Shown here one piece after another: positions 27,610 through 37,008 of a DNA stretch of 64,000 nucleotides. The translations under genes were made by a program, and so were the position numbers. The stretch is from positions 164,746 to 228,745 of the forward strand of contig NZ_AUHZ01000006.1 in the NCBI RefSeq assembly GCF_000423445.1, written 5' to 3'. The DNA is from Acidipropionibacterium thoenii DSM 20276. GTDB taxonomy: Bacteria > Actinomycetota > Actinomycetes > Propionibacteriales > Propionibacteriaceae. The notes under the pieces are model-generated. The model was given only the letters and a program-made list of their open reading frames with translations, was not told the DNA's origin and searched no databases. Every line of letters begins with the position of its first letter. Position 1 is the first letter of the stretch.

Positions 27610-28550
27610 GTCAGAACGCAGCCGCCCGACAGGATACGGTCAGCCCGGAGAACGCAGCCGGCCGGCAGGACGCGACCAAGGGGGAGAGCAGGGGGCTCGT
27701 CGTCTTCGTGGGCGCCGGCCCGGGTGCCGCCGATCTGGTGAGTGTCCGAGGGGCTCGGATCATCGAGCAGGCCGACATCATCATCTGGGCCTCCAGTCTG
27801 GTCCACCCCGATATGGTCGCCCGGCACAAGCCCGGCGCCGAACTCATCGACTCGGCGATCATCCCTCTGGAGGGCCTGGAACCGCTCTATGCCCGGGCCC
27901 GCGACGAGGGCCTGCTGGTGGCCCGGGTGCACACCGGCGACCCCTCGATCTACGGCGCCACCGCCGAGCAGCGCGACCTGTGCCGGCGGGTCGGGATCGC
28001 CTTCGAGACCATTCCCGGTATCTCCGCCTTCTCGGCCGCCGCGGCCCGGATGGATGTCGAGATCACGGTTCCCGAGGTCTCCCAGTCACTCATCCTCACC
28101 CGGCTGGAGGGCGGCCGCACCCCGATGCCTGCCGGCGAGACCGTCGCCTCCTTCGCAGCCCATGGCGCGACCATGGCGATCTACCTGTCGGCGGCCCGCA
28201 ACCGGGCGCTCCAGGAGGCTCTGCTGGCGGGCGGCTACCCGGGGGAGACGCCGTGCATCATCGGATACGCGGTGAGCTGGCCTGAGGAACGGATGTTCCG
28301 CTGCCCGCTGTCACAACTGTCGGAGACGATGCGCGCCCACAAACTGTGGAAGCACGCCGTGGTGCTGGTCGGTCCGGCACTGGCCGAGGGGCCGATCGCC
28401 ACCCGCAGCCACCTCTACCATCCCGGATTCCGCCACGAGTACCGGCCGGCCGATCCGGCTGCGCAGGCCGATCTGGCGGCCCACGGCACCCGCGGCGTCC
28501 TCGACGAGGACTCCAGGACCGCCATCGACGACAAGGGAGAACGCGCATGA
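27606..28550 (+). CDS. cbiF: (Cobalt-)precorrin-4 C11-methyltransferase
   Basis: A 314-aa tetrapyrrole methylase. It has VVFVGAGPGAADLVSVRGAR, VHTGDPSIYGA, PGISAFSAAAARMDVE and the CbiF/CobM-typical LTRLEGGRTPMP. A 28-residue polar N-terminal extension and a charged C-terminal tail of about 40 residues are additions to the usual 250-aa enzyme. The GTG at 27606 overlaps the cbiL stop (GTGA) with AGGAGGA upstream. The stop overlaps the cbiEGH start by 4 nt. Confidence 0.93.
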   Translation: MSQNAAARQDTVSPENAAGRQDATKGESRGLVVFVGAGPGAADLVSVRGARIIEQADIIIWASSLVHPDMVARHKPGAELIDSAIIPLEGLEPLYARARDEGLLVARVHTGDPSIYGATAEQRDLCRRVGIAFETIPGISAFSAAAARMDVEITVPEVSQSLILTRLEGGRTPMPAGETVASFAAHGATMAIYLSAARNRALQEALLAGGYPGETPCIIGYAVSWPEERMFRCPLSQLSETMRAHKLWKHAVVLVGPALAEGPIATRSHLYHPGFRHEYRPADPAAQADLAAHGTRGVLDEDSRTAIDDKGERA

Positions 28551-31210
28551 TCCGGGTCCACGGCTACCTCGGCAACCTCACCGAGCAGATGAGGACGGAC
28601 GTCGCCGACTCGGCCCTGGTGGTGGGCGGGCGGCGTCACCTCGACGCCCTGGGCGTTGCCGAGGACAGGCGCCAGGTGCTGGGCCTGATCGGCCCCGCCA
28701 TCGAACGCATCCAGGCGCTGCCGCCCGAGGCGAGGGTCACCGTGATCGCCTCGGGGGACCCGATGTTCTTCGGGGTGGTCCGTCGGATGCGCCAGGCCGG
28801 CCTGAGGCCACAGGTCATCACCGCTCCCAGCTCCCTGCAGGCCGCCTTCGCCGCCGTCGCGCTGCCCTGGGACGACGCCCAACTGGTCTCCAGCCACACC
28901 GGCGGCATCGAGTCGGCGATCAGGATCGCCAGGATCCACCCCAAGGTCGGCATCCTCACCGCACCTGGCAAGGGCCTGCCGGAACTGGTGGCCGGCCTGG
29001 CCGGATACCACCGGTACTACGTCGTGGCAGAGCGGATCGGCGAGGCCGACCAGCGGATCCGCGTCCTCGACGAGGAGGCCGCCAGGGCCGTGGTGGCCGC
29101 CGAGGATCTCACCAGCCCCTACGTCGTGCTGGTGCTGGCCCACCATCCCGACGATCTCGCGGGGATCGGCGTCAGCCCCGAACTGGCCGGCGACGCCAAC
29201 ACGCCTCGGCCCGAGGACCCGACCCCGGGCTGTGACACCAATCCCGACGGCTCCGACCGGGCCCCGATCATCGGCCAGATCATCAACTCCGACGCCGCGG
29301 TCGCCCATGCCGAGGCCATCGACAAGGCCCTCGGTGTCATCACCAGGAAGTATCCCGGACCGGCCACCGCCGGCCTGGTCGAGGCCTGGGGTCAGTGCGA
29401 CCTCATCGTCTCCCATCTGGCGCTGGGCGCCACCACCCGGATCATCGCCCCGATGCTGGCCTCCAAGAGGACCGACCCCGGGGTGGTCGTGGTCGACGAG
29501 GCCGGGCGTTTCGCCATCCCACTGGTGGGCGGGCACGTCGGCGGCGCCAACGGGCTGGCCCGCCGGATCTCCGAGGCCCTCGGCGGGACCGCCGTGGTCT
29601 CCACCGCCACCGACTCGCTCGGCGTCCCGGCCCTGGACCAGCTGGGCTGGGCCTACCGGGGGGATGTGGCAGGGGTCACCGGGGCGATCATCGCCGGCAG
29701 GCCGGTGGAGGTCGTGCGGGACTACCGCTGCCCACTTCCGCCACTTCCCGGCAACGTCGCCGAGGGTGCGGCCGACCCGGTCGCCCGGATCGTCGTCACC
29801 GACAGGTCGGAAGTGGCCGGCACCGAGCTGCCCACCGTCATCCTGCACCCCCGATCCCTGGTGGTCGGGATGGGCTGCAATGCCGGTACCGAGGTCGAGC
29901 CGCTGAGAGAGCTCCTGGCGGCCACCCTGGCCGAGGTCGGTCTGGCGCTGGAGTCGGTATCCGCCCTGCTCAGCCACGAGGTGAAGGCCGGGGAGCTCGG
30001 CCTCATCAAGCTCGCCCACCAGCTCGGTGTCGAGTACCGCACCTACCCGGCCGAGACGCTCGCCGACCAGGACGCCCCCAACCCCTCAGCGGTGGTCGCC
30101 CGACAGGTCGGCACCGCCAGCGTCTCGGAGGCCTCGGTGCTGGCCGCCGGGGCCGAGCTGCTCGTGCCCAAGCACAAGACGCCGGTCGCCACCTGCGCCA
30201 TCGGCAGGATCCCGGCCCGCGGGCATCTGGCCATCGTGGGCCTGGGCCCCGGCTCCCGGGACCTGCTGGCTCCGCGCGCCGTCAAGGCCATTCAGGATGC
30301 CACCTTCGTGGCCGGATACGCCCCCTATGTGCGCCAGATCCGCGACCTGGTGCGCCCGGGGGCCGAGATCCTGGCCACCAGGATGGGTACCGAGGAGCAG
30401 CGCACCGAGGCGGCGATCGAGGCCGCCCGAGGTGGCAACAACGTGGCCTTCGTGTGCGGCGGCGACCCGGCGATCTATGCCATGGCGTCCCCCACCCTGG
30501 AGATGGGCACCGACGGCATCGACGTCCAGGTGATCCCCGGGATCACCGCCGAACTGGCGATCTCGGCCATTCTCGGAGCCCCGCTGGGACATGATCACGC
30601 CACCATCAGCCTGTCGGACCTGCACACCGACTGGGACCTCATCCTCAAGCGGGTGCGCGCCGCCGCCGAGGGGGATCTGGTGACCACCTTCTACAACCCG
30701 CGCTCGCGCACCCGGACCCACCAGCTGCCCGACGCTCTGGCGATCATGGCCGAGTACCGGCCGGCGTCCACCCCGGTGGCGATGGTCTCGCACGCCGAAC
30801 GGCGGCAGCAGGAGATCGTCATGTCCACCCTGGCCGACTTCAGGCCGGAGTGGGTGGGGATGACGTCGATGGTGGTGGTCGGCTCCTCGACCACCCGGTA
30901 CGTGACCTCCGGGGACGGCCGCCAACTGATGGTGACCCCGCGCGACTACCACTGGATGAACGGCGCGGTGAGCGCCCAGAAGCAGAAGAACTACTCCCAT
31001 CGCGATCTGCCCAGGGCTGACGACGCCTCCTACCTGGGGCAGCGTTCCGCTCGGCAGGGTGCCGAGCAGACAGCTCGGCAGGGTGCCGAGCAGACAGCTC
31101 GGCAGGGTGCCGATGGCACCCAGCGCACCGATGCCGGCGGACCCGATCCCGAGCCGATGGATGTCGACCCCGGGGCCAGGCTGGCCCAGTCCCAGGAAGG
31201 ACGATCATGA
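28547..31210 (+). CDS. cbiEGH: Trifunctional CbiE-CbiG-CbiH corrin enzyme
   Basis: An 887-aa fusion of three B12 enzymes. Residues 1-230 are CbiE (precorrin-6B/7 C5 methylase: VIASGDPMFFG). Residues 243-555 are CbiG (cobalt-precorrin-5A hydrolase: PLVGGHVGGAN, VVGMGCNAGTE, LLSHEVKAGELGL). Residues 556-805 are CbiH (precorrin-3B C17 methylase: LAIVGLGPGSRDLL, GGDPAIYAM, TTFYNPRSRTR). The last 80 residues are a polar tail with an AEQTARQG repeat. CbiG marks the anaerobic route with early cobalt insertion. A CbiEGH fusion is known from Propionibacterium freudenreichii. The partner CbiT domain is absent from this window. Both ends overlap their neighbours by ATGA. Confidence 0.93.
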   Translation: MIRVHGYLGNLTEQMRTDVADSALVVGGRRHLDALGVAEDRRQVLGLIGPAIERIQALPPEARVTVIASGDPMFFGVVRRMRQAGLRPQVITAPSSLQAAFAAVALPWDDAQLVSSHTGGIESAIRIARIHPKVGILTAPGKGLPELVAGLAGYHRYYVVAERIGEADQRIRVLDEEAARAVVAAEDLTSPYVVLVLAHHPDDLAGIGVSPELAGDANTPRPEDPTPGCDTNPDGSDRAPIIGQIINSDAAVAHAEAIDKALGVITRKYPGPATAGLVEAWGQCDLIVSHLALGATTRIIAPMLASKRTDPGVVVVDEAGRFAIPLVGGHVGGANGLARRISEALGGTAVVSTATDSLGVPALDQLGWAYRGDVAGVTGAIIAGRPVEVVRDYRCPLPPLPGNVAEGAADPVARIVVTDRSEVAGTELPTVILHPRSLVVGMGCNAGTEVEPLRELLAATLAEVGLALESVSALLSHEVKAGELGLIKLAHQLGVEYRTYPAETLADQDAPNPSAVVARQVGTASVSEASVLAAGAELLVPKHKTPVATCAIGRIPARGHLAIVGLGPGSRDLLAPRAVKAIQDATFVAGYAPYVRQIRDLVRPGAEILATRMGTEEQRTEAAIEAARGGNNVAFVCGGDPAIYAMASPTLEMGTDGIDVQVIPGITAELAISAILGAPLGHDHATISLSDLHTDWDLILKRVRAAAEGDLVTTFYNPRSRTRTHQLPDALAIMAEYRPASTPVAMVSHAERRQQEIVMSTLADFRPEWVGMTSMVVVGSSTTRYVTSGDGRQLMVTPRDYHWMNGAVSAQKQKNYSHRDLPRADDASYLGQRSARQGAEQTARQGAEQTARQGADGTQRTDAGGPDPEPMDVDPGARLAQSQEGRS
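31049..31120 (+). repeat. 24-bp tandem repeat (three copies) in the cbiEGH tail
   Basis: GCTCGGCAGGGTGCCGAGCA recurs at 31049, 31073 and 31097 with a 24-bp period, encoding the octad ARQGAEQT. Each unit contains the dyad CTCGGCA-GGG-TGCCGAG, so the mRNA can form serial small hairpins just before the cbiX start. Copy 3 diverges after TGCCGA. The array keeps the reading frame. Confidence 0.85.
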
Positions 31211-32604
31211 CCGATCCCACCCCCGCCTCACCGGCTGGACCTCCGGCCGAGGATCTCACCTGCGGAGTGCCCCTGGTGATCGCAGCCCACGGCACCCGCG
31301 ACCAGCACGGCGTGGCGACCTGCCGAGCCCTGGTGCGACGGATCAGGTCCAGACTGCCAGGGGTCCCGGTGGAGCTGGGCTTCGTCGAGCTGGCCGAGCC
31401 GCCGATCTCCCAGGCGGTGTCCGCCGCGATCGCTGCCGGCAGGTCTGCTGCCGGTGACCGGGAGCCCGAGGGCAGTGGCACCGGCGATGCGACTGACACC
31501 GGCAGCCCCGACGCAGGCGTCAGCCCCCAGGACTCCGCGGGCTCCGGCGCCCGCCGTGAGGGGCAGGCAGCGCCGGCGGCCGTCGTGGTCCCACTGATGA
31601 TCAACACCGGGGGCCACGTCCAGCAGGACATTCCCGAGGCCATCGATGAGGGACGCGGTGACTCCCGGGTGATCTACTCCAGGCCCCTGCAGCCCGATCC
31701 CAGGCTGCGCCAGGCCCTGGTGCGGCGTCTCAACGAGGCGATGGCTCCGGCCGGGGAGCCGGCCTGGCAGGCCAGCGACACCGCCGCAGTGCTGGTGGGC
31801 CGGGGCGCCCTGTCGCCGGACGCGAACGCCGCCCACTACCAGCTGACCCGGCTGTTCTGGGAGGAGTCCGGACTCAACCGGGTCCAGCCGGCCTTCATCC
31901 AGGTGACCCGGCCCGCGTTGCCTGAGGCGCTGACTCTGCTGGCGGCCCAGGGGGCCAGCCAGATCGTGGTGGTGGGCAACTACCTGTTCCCGGGCCTGTT
32001 GCACCGCTGGATGGGCGAGCAGGTGGAGGCGTGGAACTCCGCCCGGCCCGACGTCGAGGTGCGGATCGCCGATGTCATCGGCGACTGCGACGAGTTGGCC
32101 GATGTGGTCGTCGACCGCTACCGGGAGCCGCTGGCCGAGGTCGGTCTGGGGGAGGGGGCGCCGGTCTACTTGAGCGGGCTGCGGCTGGCCGGCCGCGACG
32201 TGCTGGTGGTGGGCGCCGGGCACGTCGCCGAGCGGCGGGTGGTCAGGCTGCTGGACGCCGGAGCCAGGGTCCACGTGGTGGCGCCGAATACCGGGATCCA
32301 GCTGGGTCGGATGGTCCGCAAGAATCTGGTGGAACTGCGCCAGCGCGCGTTCAGGCCGTCGGATCTGGAGGGGATGTGGTTCGTCCAGGCGCTCACCAAC
32401 GATCCCCAGGTCAACGCCGCGATCGCCGAGGAGGCCGAGAAGAGGCACCTCTTCTGCGTCCGCGGGGATGCCGGGCGGAAGGGATCGGCCTTCACCCCGG
32501 CCACCGAGCAGGCCGGCGGAATGACGGTGGCGGTGGTGGGCGATCGCACTCCGCGCAGGTCCGCAAGGGTTCGCGATGAGCTGCTGCGCGCCCTCCAGGG
32601 TTAG
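31207..32604 (+). CDS. cbiX: Sirohydrochlorin cobaltochelatase CbiX fused to precorrin-2 dehydrogenase (CysG N-domain)
   Basis: A 465-aa bifunctional protein. Residues 20-310 are CbiX with the metal-binding histidines in VIAAHGTRDQHG and MINTGGHVQQDI and a second chelatase lobe (VVGNYLFPGLLHRW). Residues 317-465 are a Met8/CysG-type NAD-dependent dehydrogenase (LVVGAGHVAERRVVRLL, FCVRGDAGRKGSAF). Together they would oxidise precorrin-2 to sirohydrochlorin and insert cobalt. A Gly/Ser/Asp-rich insert of about 45 residues (78-123) splits the first CbiX lobe. ATG 31207 overlaps cbiEGH by 4 nt with AAGGA upstream. Confidence 0.9.
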   Translation: MTDPTPASPAGPPAEDLTCGVPLVIAAHGTRDQHGVATCRALVRRIRSRLPGVPVELGFVELAEPPISQAVSAAIAAGRSAAGDREPEGSGTGDATDTGSPDAGVSPQDSAGSGARREGQAAPAAVVVPLMINTGGHVQQDIPEAIDEGRGDSRVIYSRPLQPDPRLRQALVRRLNEAMAPAGEPAWQASDTAAVLVGRGALSPDANAAHYQLTRLFWEESGLNRVQPAFIQVTRPALPEALTLLAAQGASQIVVVGNYLFPGLLHRWMGEQVEAWNSARPDVEVRIADVIGDCDELADVVVDRYREPLAEVGLGEGAPVYLSGLRLAGRDVLVVGAGHVAERRVVRLLDAGARVHVVAPNTGIQLGRMVRKNLVELRQRAFRPSDLEGMWFVQALTNDPQVNAAIAEEAEKRHLFCVRGDAGRKGSAFTPATEQAGGMTVAVVGDRTPRRSARVRDELLRALQG

Positions 32605-32646
32605 CGAGCAGGGGTCCGAGGCCGGGGCCATCGTAGGATCGGGCCT

Positions 32647-33507
32647 GTGATCTCGTTTGACCTGCACAGCCTCGGATTCGATGCCCCCTCTCTCGACGAC
32701 CTGGTCGATCGGGCCCTGGACCAGGGCGCGGCCGGCGTCCAGAATGTGGCGGGGTTCGAGATCCTGGCCGCATACTCCGATCCGTCGGGGGCTCGGCTGG
32801 CCCTGCTGAAGCCCTTCGACGCGGACCTGGACACGATGGCCTCGTTGGTGAGCCCGACCACCCATCCGGCCGAGGTGTTCCGCTACCACGAGTCCCTGGC
32901 CCAGGTCGACATCCTGGCCCCGGGACGGGCCGGTGGCCTGTCGCGGACCGCACTGGACGGGACGGGGATCCTGTCGGGGGACGGGATCCTCAGTGGCCAG
33001 GCCGATCCCGAGCCGAGGCGGCTGGCACGGTTCCTGGCCAATACCGACGACCCGATCGAGTACCCGTTGTGTCCCGACCCCGGCGACGACAAGCCCAAGA
33101 GGATCGAGCACCTACGGGTCGGCGTGGTAGCCATCGACTTCCCCAAGATCTACGACTCCGAGGAGGCCTACGGCCGCTCGGAGGAGGGATCGATGGGCCA
33201 GGAGCTGTCCTTCTCGGCCGGTACCCTCATCTCCCCGTGGCTGCTGGAGATCAGCGCGGGGCGGGCCACCCGCTCCCAGGCCAGCGCCGCCGCCCAGATG
33301 ACGATGGTCTGTCAGAAGGTGGAGCGGCGCACCAACCAGCTCACCGGCGTCGACTGGCTGCGGATCGTCGGGACCACCTCGGTGCCGATGACCCTGGCGC
33401 TGCCTGCCGATCTCCCTCATCCGCCACACGAGGGGTCGGTCGTCTCGGCGACCGTCACTCCGGTGGTCTCCTCGGGCTCCTGGGAGGGCGGCCGGCTCTG
33501 GAACTGA
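32647..33507 (+). CDS. Conserved hypothetical actinobacterial protein
   Basis: A 286-aa soluble protein that I do not recognise. It has no signal peptide or membrane helix. Internal features are an acidic, Pro-rich middle (DPIEYPLCPDPGDD) and a hydrophobic stretch WLLEISAGRATRSQASAAAQ. Long coding length, normal codon use and a TAGGAT box 7 nt before the GTG start (leaderless pattern) argue that it is real. It follows the cobalamin operon after 42 bp, but its own promoter suggests independent expression. Confidence 0.7.
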   Translation: MISFDLHSLGFDAPSLDDLVDRALDQGAAGVQNVAGFEILAAYSDPSGARLALLKPFDADLDTMASLVSPTTHPAEVFRYHESLAQVDILAPGRAGGLSRTALDGTGILSGDGILSGQADPEPRRLARFLANTDDPIEYPLCPDPGDDKPKRIEHLRVGVVAIDFPKIYDSEEAYGRSEEGSMGQELSFSAGTLISPWLLEISAGRATRSQASAAAQMTMVCQKVERRTNQLTGVDWLRIVGTTSVPMTLALPADLPHPPHEGSVVSATVTPVVSSGSWEGGRLWN

Positions 33508-33607
33508 GCCGTCCGCGCCTGCTGGTGGTGGCTCGGGGCCCTCGCACCTGTGCCGATCCCGGCGCCAGCACCCCGGGGCGAGGGGCCGGCAGGTTATTGT
33601 GCCTGAC

Positions 33608-34525
33608 GTGACCTCTCCCGTCCTGCCATCCGGTCCCACCGGCCATTTCCTGGACCAGGCGGGCCCCAGCCAGCCGGTGGTGGCGGCGATCCTCGGGGTG
33701 TCCTTCATCGTCGGCGGCCAGCTGCTGGTCTCCGCGCCGGCCCAGCTGCTGGGAGCCGAGAGATCACCGGCCGCCTCCTCGGTGCTGCTGCTGGCCTCGT
33801 TCATCCCGGTCTGGGTGCTGCTGTGGGCCTGGATGCGCTTCGTCGAGCACCGACCGTTGCGCCGAATCGGCCTGGACGGCCGCCGGAGCGATGTGCTGAT
33901 CGGTATCGGAATCGCAGCGGGCATCCTGGCCGTCGACGCCGTGGTGATGGCGGCCACCGGGCAGCTGAGCTTCCACTGGGCGGGCCTCGGTGCTGCCGGG
34001 GTCAGTGGCGTCGCTGCGATTCTGGTGCTGTTCGCCATTCAGGGTTCCGCCGAGGAGGCCGTCGTCCGCGGGTTCGTGATGCAAGGGGTCGGCGCCGGCT
34101 GGGGGGTGTGGGCCGGCCTGCTGGTCCAGGCCGCGATCTTCGCGGTGCTGCACGGCTCCAATCCGGGGGTGACGCCGGTCGCACTGGCCAATGTCGCGGC
34201 CTTCGGCATCATGCTCGGTCTGCTGGTGCTGTGGCGCGGCGACCTGTGGGCGGCGATGGGATTCCATGCGGTCTGGAACTGGGCCCAGGCGATGGTGCTG
34301 GGCTACGACGTCTCCGGGCTGGGGTTCGGTTCCTCGATCCTCACCCAGCAGACTTCTGCCGGCGCAGCGGCCTCCCTCACCGGTGGCACTTTCGGGGCCG
34401 AGGGGTCGGTCATCACCCTGGCGGCTCTGATCCTGGTCATCGCCGCCCTGGGATGGGCCTGGCGGCGCTCGCTGGCAGTGCCCTCGGCCGGACCGCGACA
34501 GCAGTTGGGCGCGCCGCCCCACTGA
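33608..34525 (+). CDS. CPBP family intramembrane glutamic endopeptidase
   Basis: A 305-aa polytopic membrane protein with eight or so helices. The CPBP/Abi motifs are present: motif 1 EEAVVRGF with the paired glutamates, motif 2 FAVLHG, and motif 3 GFHAVWNWAQA. These residues form the active site in Rce1-type proteases. The substrate is unknown. The start is set at GTG 33608 because TATTGT lies exactly 7 nt upstream; an in-frame GTG at 33599 overlaps that box. Confidence 0.85.
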   Translation: MTSPVLPSGPTGHFLDQAGPSQPVVAAILGVSFIVGGQLLVSAPAQLLGAERSPAASSVLLLASFIPVWVLLWAWMRFVEHRPLRRIGLDGRRSDVLIGIGIAAGILAVDAVVMAATGQLSFHWAGLGAAGVSGVAAILVLFAIQGSAEEAVVRGFVMQGVGAGWGVWAGLLVQAAIFAVLHGSNPGVTPVALANVAAFGIMLGLLVLWRGDLWAAMGFHAVWNWAQAMVLGYDVSGLGFGSSILTQQTSAGAAASLTGGTFGAEGSVITLAALILVIAALGWAWRRSLAVPSAGPRQQLGAPPH

Positions 34526-34553
34526 GGCGCGCCGACCGGTCCACAATGACGGC

Positions 34554-35246
34554 ATGGGATTGCTCGAGGTGATCTGTCGAGACCCGGATGATGCCCGTGC
34601 GGCCGAGGACGGCGGGGCCGACCGGGTGGAACTGCTGGGGTCCTTGGAGGACGGCGGGATGTCTCCCGAGCCTCAGGTCCTGGAGAGCACGGTGGCCGCC
34701 GTCGACATCCCGGTCCGTCCGATGGTGCGGCTGCGTGCCGGATTCACCACCGACGGCGGTGAGCTCAGCCACCTGCGCGGACTGGTGAAGAGCTACCTGG
34801 ACTGCGGAGCCGATGGCATCGTGATGGGCTTCCTGGACGTCGACACCAATATCGACACCGCGATCATGGAACTGCTGGCCGGCACCCCACCGTGCCGCTG
34901 GACCTTCCACCGGGCCATCGACTCGGTACTCCAGCTCGACCAGGCCTGGTCGACCCTGCTCGTTCTTCCCGGCCTGGACCAGGTGCTGACCGCCGGCTCG
35001 CCTCGTGGCGTCGAGCACGGCCTGGACACCCTCATCGGCCTGGCGCACGAGATCCCCGAGGCGGCGGATCTCATCATGGCAGGCGGCGGGTTGGCTCCCG
35101 AGCACGTCCCCTGGCTGGTCCGGGCCGGTATCCGCGCCTTCCACATCGGGCGGCCCGCCCGGGCGCAGGGTTGCTACGACTCCGGAGTCGCGGCTGATCT
35201 GGTCCGATCCTGGCGGTTGCTCATCGACTCCCAGGCCCCTCGCTGA
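34554..35246 (+). CDS. cutC: CutC family protein
   Basis: A 230-aa TIM-barrel protein of the CutC family, originally linked to copper handling although the biochemical role is unsettled. The family pattern GADRVELLGSLEDGGMSP, the catalytic-looking TFHRAID and VLTAGSP are present. The ATG at 34554 has CACAAT 6 nt upstream and no ribosome site. It stands alone between the protease and the convergent helicase. Confidence 0.85.
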   Translation: MGLLEVICRDPDDARAAEDGGADRVELLGSLEDGGMSPEPQVLESTVAAVDIPVRPMVRLRAGFTTDGGELSHLRGLVKSYLDCGADGIVMGFLDVDTNIDTAIMELLAGTPPCRWTFHRAIDSVLQLDQAWSTLLVLPGLDQVLTAGSPRGVEHGLDTLIGLAHEIPEAADLIMAGGGLAPEHVPWLVRAGIRAFHIGRPARAQGCYDSGVAADLVRSWRLLIDSQAPR

Positions 35247-35310
35247 CGAGGATCCCTCGCCGTCCGGCGTCGTCGACACCTGAGATCCAGGATCTCGGCG
35301 AGCAGCCGGG

Positions 35311-36966
35311 TCACCCCTCGTTGATCCGGTCCAGCTCCCCGCCGTCGACGATCCGGTAGGAGTACCCCTGCTCGGCCAGGAAGCGCTGGCGATGGGCGGC
35401 GAAGTCGGCATCCACCGTGTCGCGCGACACCACGGCGTAGAAACGCGCCGTCAGGCCGTGCTTGGGTCGCAGCAGACGTCCGAGCCGCTGGGCCTCCTCC
35501 TGTCGGGATCCGAAGGCCCCCGACACCTGGATCGCCACCTCGGCGGAGGGCAGGTCGATGGAGAAGTTCGCCACCTTGCTCACCACCAGCAGGTTGATCG
35601 TCCCGTCGCGGAACTCCTGGTAGATCGCCTGACGGCGCAGCGGCGTCGTCGCCCCTGTGATGATCTCGCAGTCCAGCTCGGTGGCCAGTTCCTCCAGCTG
35701 GTCGACGTACTGGCCGATCACCAGGGTCGGCTGGCCGCGATGACGCTCCACCAGGTCGCGCACCACGGCATTCTTGGAGGCCAGCGTGGAGGCCATCCGA
35801 TAGCGCACGTCCGGTTCGGCCAGCGCGCAGGCCATCCGCTCGTCCTCGGTCGGGTTGACCCGGACCTCCACACAGTCGGCCGGGGCGATCCAGCCCTGGG
35901 CCTCGATCTCACGCCAGGGGGCGTCGTATCTCTTGGGGCCGATGAGCGAGAAGACGTCCTCCTCGTGGCCGTCCTCGCGCACCAGGGTCGCAGTCAGCCC
36001 CAGACGCCGCCGGGCCTGCAGGTCGGCGGTCATCCGGAACACCGGGGCCGGCAGCAGGTGCACCTCGTCGTAGATCACCAGACCCCAGTCACGGGCCTCG
36101 AAGAGCTCCAGATGGGGGTGGACGCCGTGCCGCTTGGTGGTGATCACCTGGTAGGTGGCGATGGTCACCGGGCGCACCTCCTTGCGCGACCCCGAGTACT
36201 CGCCGATCTCATCGGCGGTCAGCGAGGTGCGCTTGATGAGCTCGTCCTTCCACTGACGTGCCGAGACGGTATTGGTCACCAGGATCAGCGTGGTGCACTT
36301 GGCCAGCGACATGGCGGTCGCCCCGACCACCGTCTTGCCGGCACCGCAGGGCAGTACCACCACCCCGGAACCCCCGGCCCAGAAGGATTCGGCCGCCATC
36401 TTCTGGTAGGGCCGGAGCTGCCAGCCATCCTCGACCAGGTCGATATCGTGCTGCTCGCCGTCGACATAGCCGGCCAGATCCTCGGCCGGCCAGCCGAGCT
36501 TCAGCAGCGCCTGCTTGAGGGTGCCGCGCTGGGAGGGGTGCACGATCGCGGTCTCGGCGTCGATCTGGTCGCCGACCAGGCCTCGCACGGACTTGGCGCG
36601 CAGCACCTCGGTGAGCACCGCCTTGTCGGTGGAGACCAGCACCAGTCCCTGGGTCGGATGCTTCTCGATCCTCAGCCGACCGTAGCGGCTCATCGTCTCG
36701 GTGACATCGACCAGCAGGGAGGAGGCCACCGGGAACCGGGAGTATCGCATCAGGACGTCGACGACCTGCTCGGCGTCATGACCGGCGGCCATCGCATTCC
36801 ACAGCCCCAAGGGGGTGAGCCGGTAGGTGTGGATGTGCTCGGGAGCGCGCTCCAGCTCCGCGAAGGGGGCAATGGCGTGGCGGCACTCGTCGGCCAGCGG
36901 GTGGTCGACCTCGAGCAGAAGTGTGCGATCGGACTGAACGATCAGGGGGCCTGGAGTCTGAGACAT
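35311..36966 (-). CDS. XPB/Ssl2-like DNA repair helicase
   Basis: A 551-aa SF2 helicase of the bacterial XPB type. The N-terminal damage-recognition-like domain precedes RecA lobe 1 with Walker A LPCGAGKTVVG and DEVH box YDEVHLLPAP, motif III LTATLVRED, and lobe 2 with QVSGAFGSRQEEAQRLGRLLR (motifs V-VI). XPB proteins unwind DNA at lesions; mycobacterial XPB has 3'-5' helicase activity. It is 42 bp downstream of the 738-aa partner gene, an arrangement common in actinobacteria. Confidence 0.92.
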   Translation of the reverse strand: MSQTPGPLIVQSDRTLLLEVDHPLADECRHAIAPFAELERAPEHIHTYRLTPLGLWNAMAAGHDAEQVVDVLMRYSRFPVASSLLVDVTETMSRYGRLRIEKHPTQGLVLVSTDKAVLTEVLRAKSVRGLVGDQIDAETAIVHPSQRGTLKQALLKLGWPAEDLAGYVDGEQHDIDLVEDGWQLRPYQKMAAESFWAGGSGVVVLPCGAGKTVVGATAMSLAKCTTLILVTNTVSARQWKDELIKRTSLTADEIGEYSGSRKEVRPVTIATYQVITTKRHGVHPHLELFEARDWGLVIYDEVHLLPAPVFRMTADLQARRRLGLTATLVREDGHEEDVFSLIGPKRYDAPWREIEAQGWIAPADCVEVRVNPTEDERMACALAEPDVRYRMASTLASKNAVVRDLVERHRGQPTLVIGQYVDQLEELATELDCEIITGATTPLRRQAIYQEFRDGTINLLVVSKVANFSIDLPSAEVAIQVSGAFGSRQEEAQRLGRLLRPKHGLTARFYAVVSRDTVDADFAAHRQRFLAEQGYSYRIVDGGELDRINEG

Positions 36967-37008
36967 CGCTGTCCAGTATCCCCCCGCGCCAAGGCGGTGC
37001 CTACTGGG

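Noticed and set aside
31049..31120. 24-bp repeats as a CRISPR or regulatory array
   Set aside because: They are contiguous, in frame and inside the cbiEGH coding tail.
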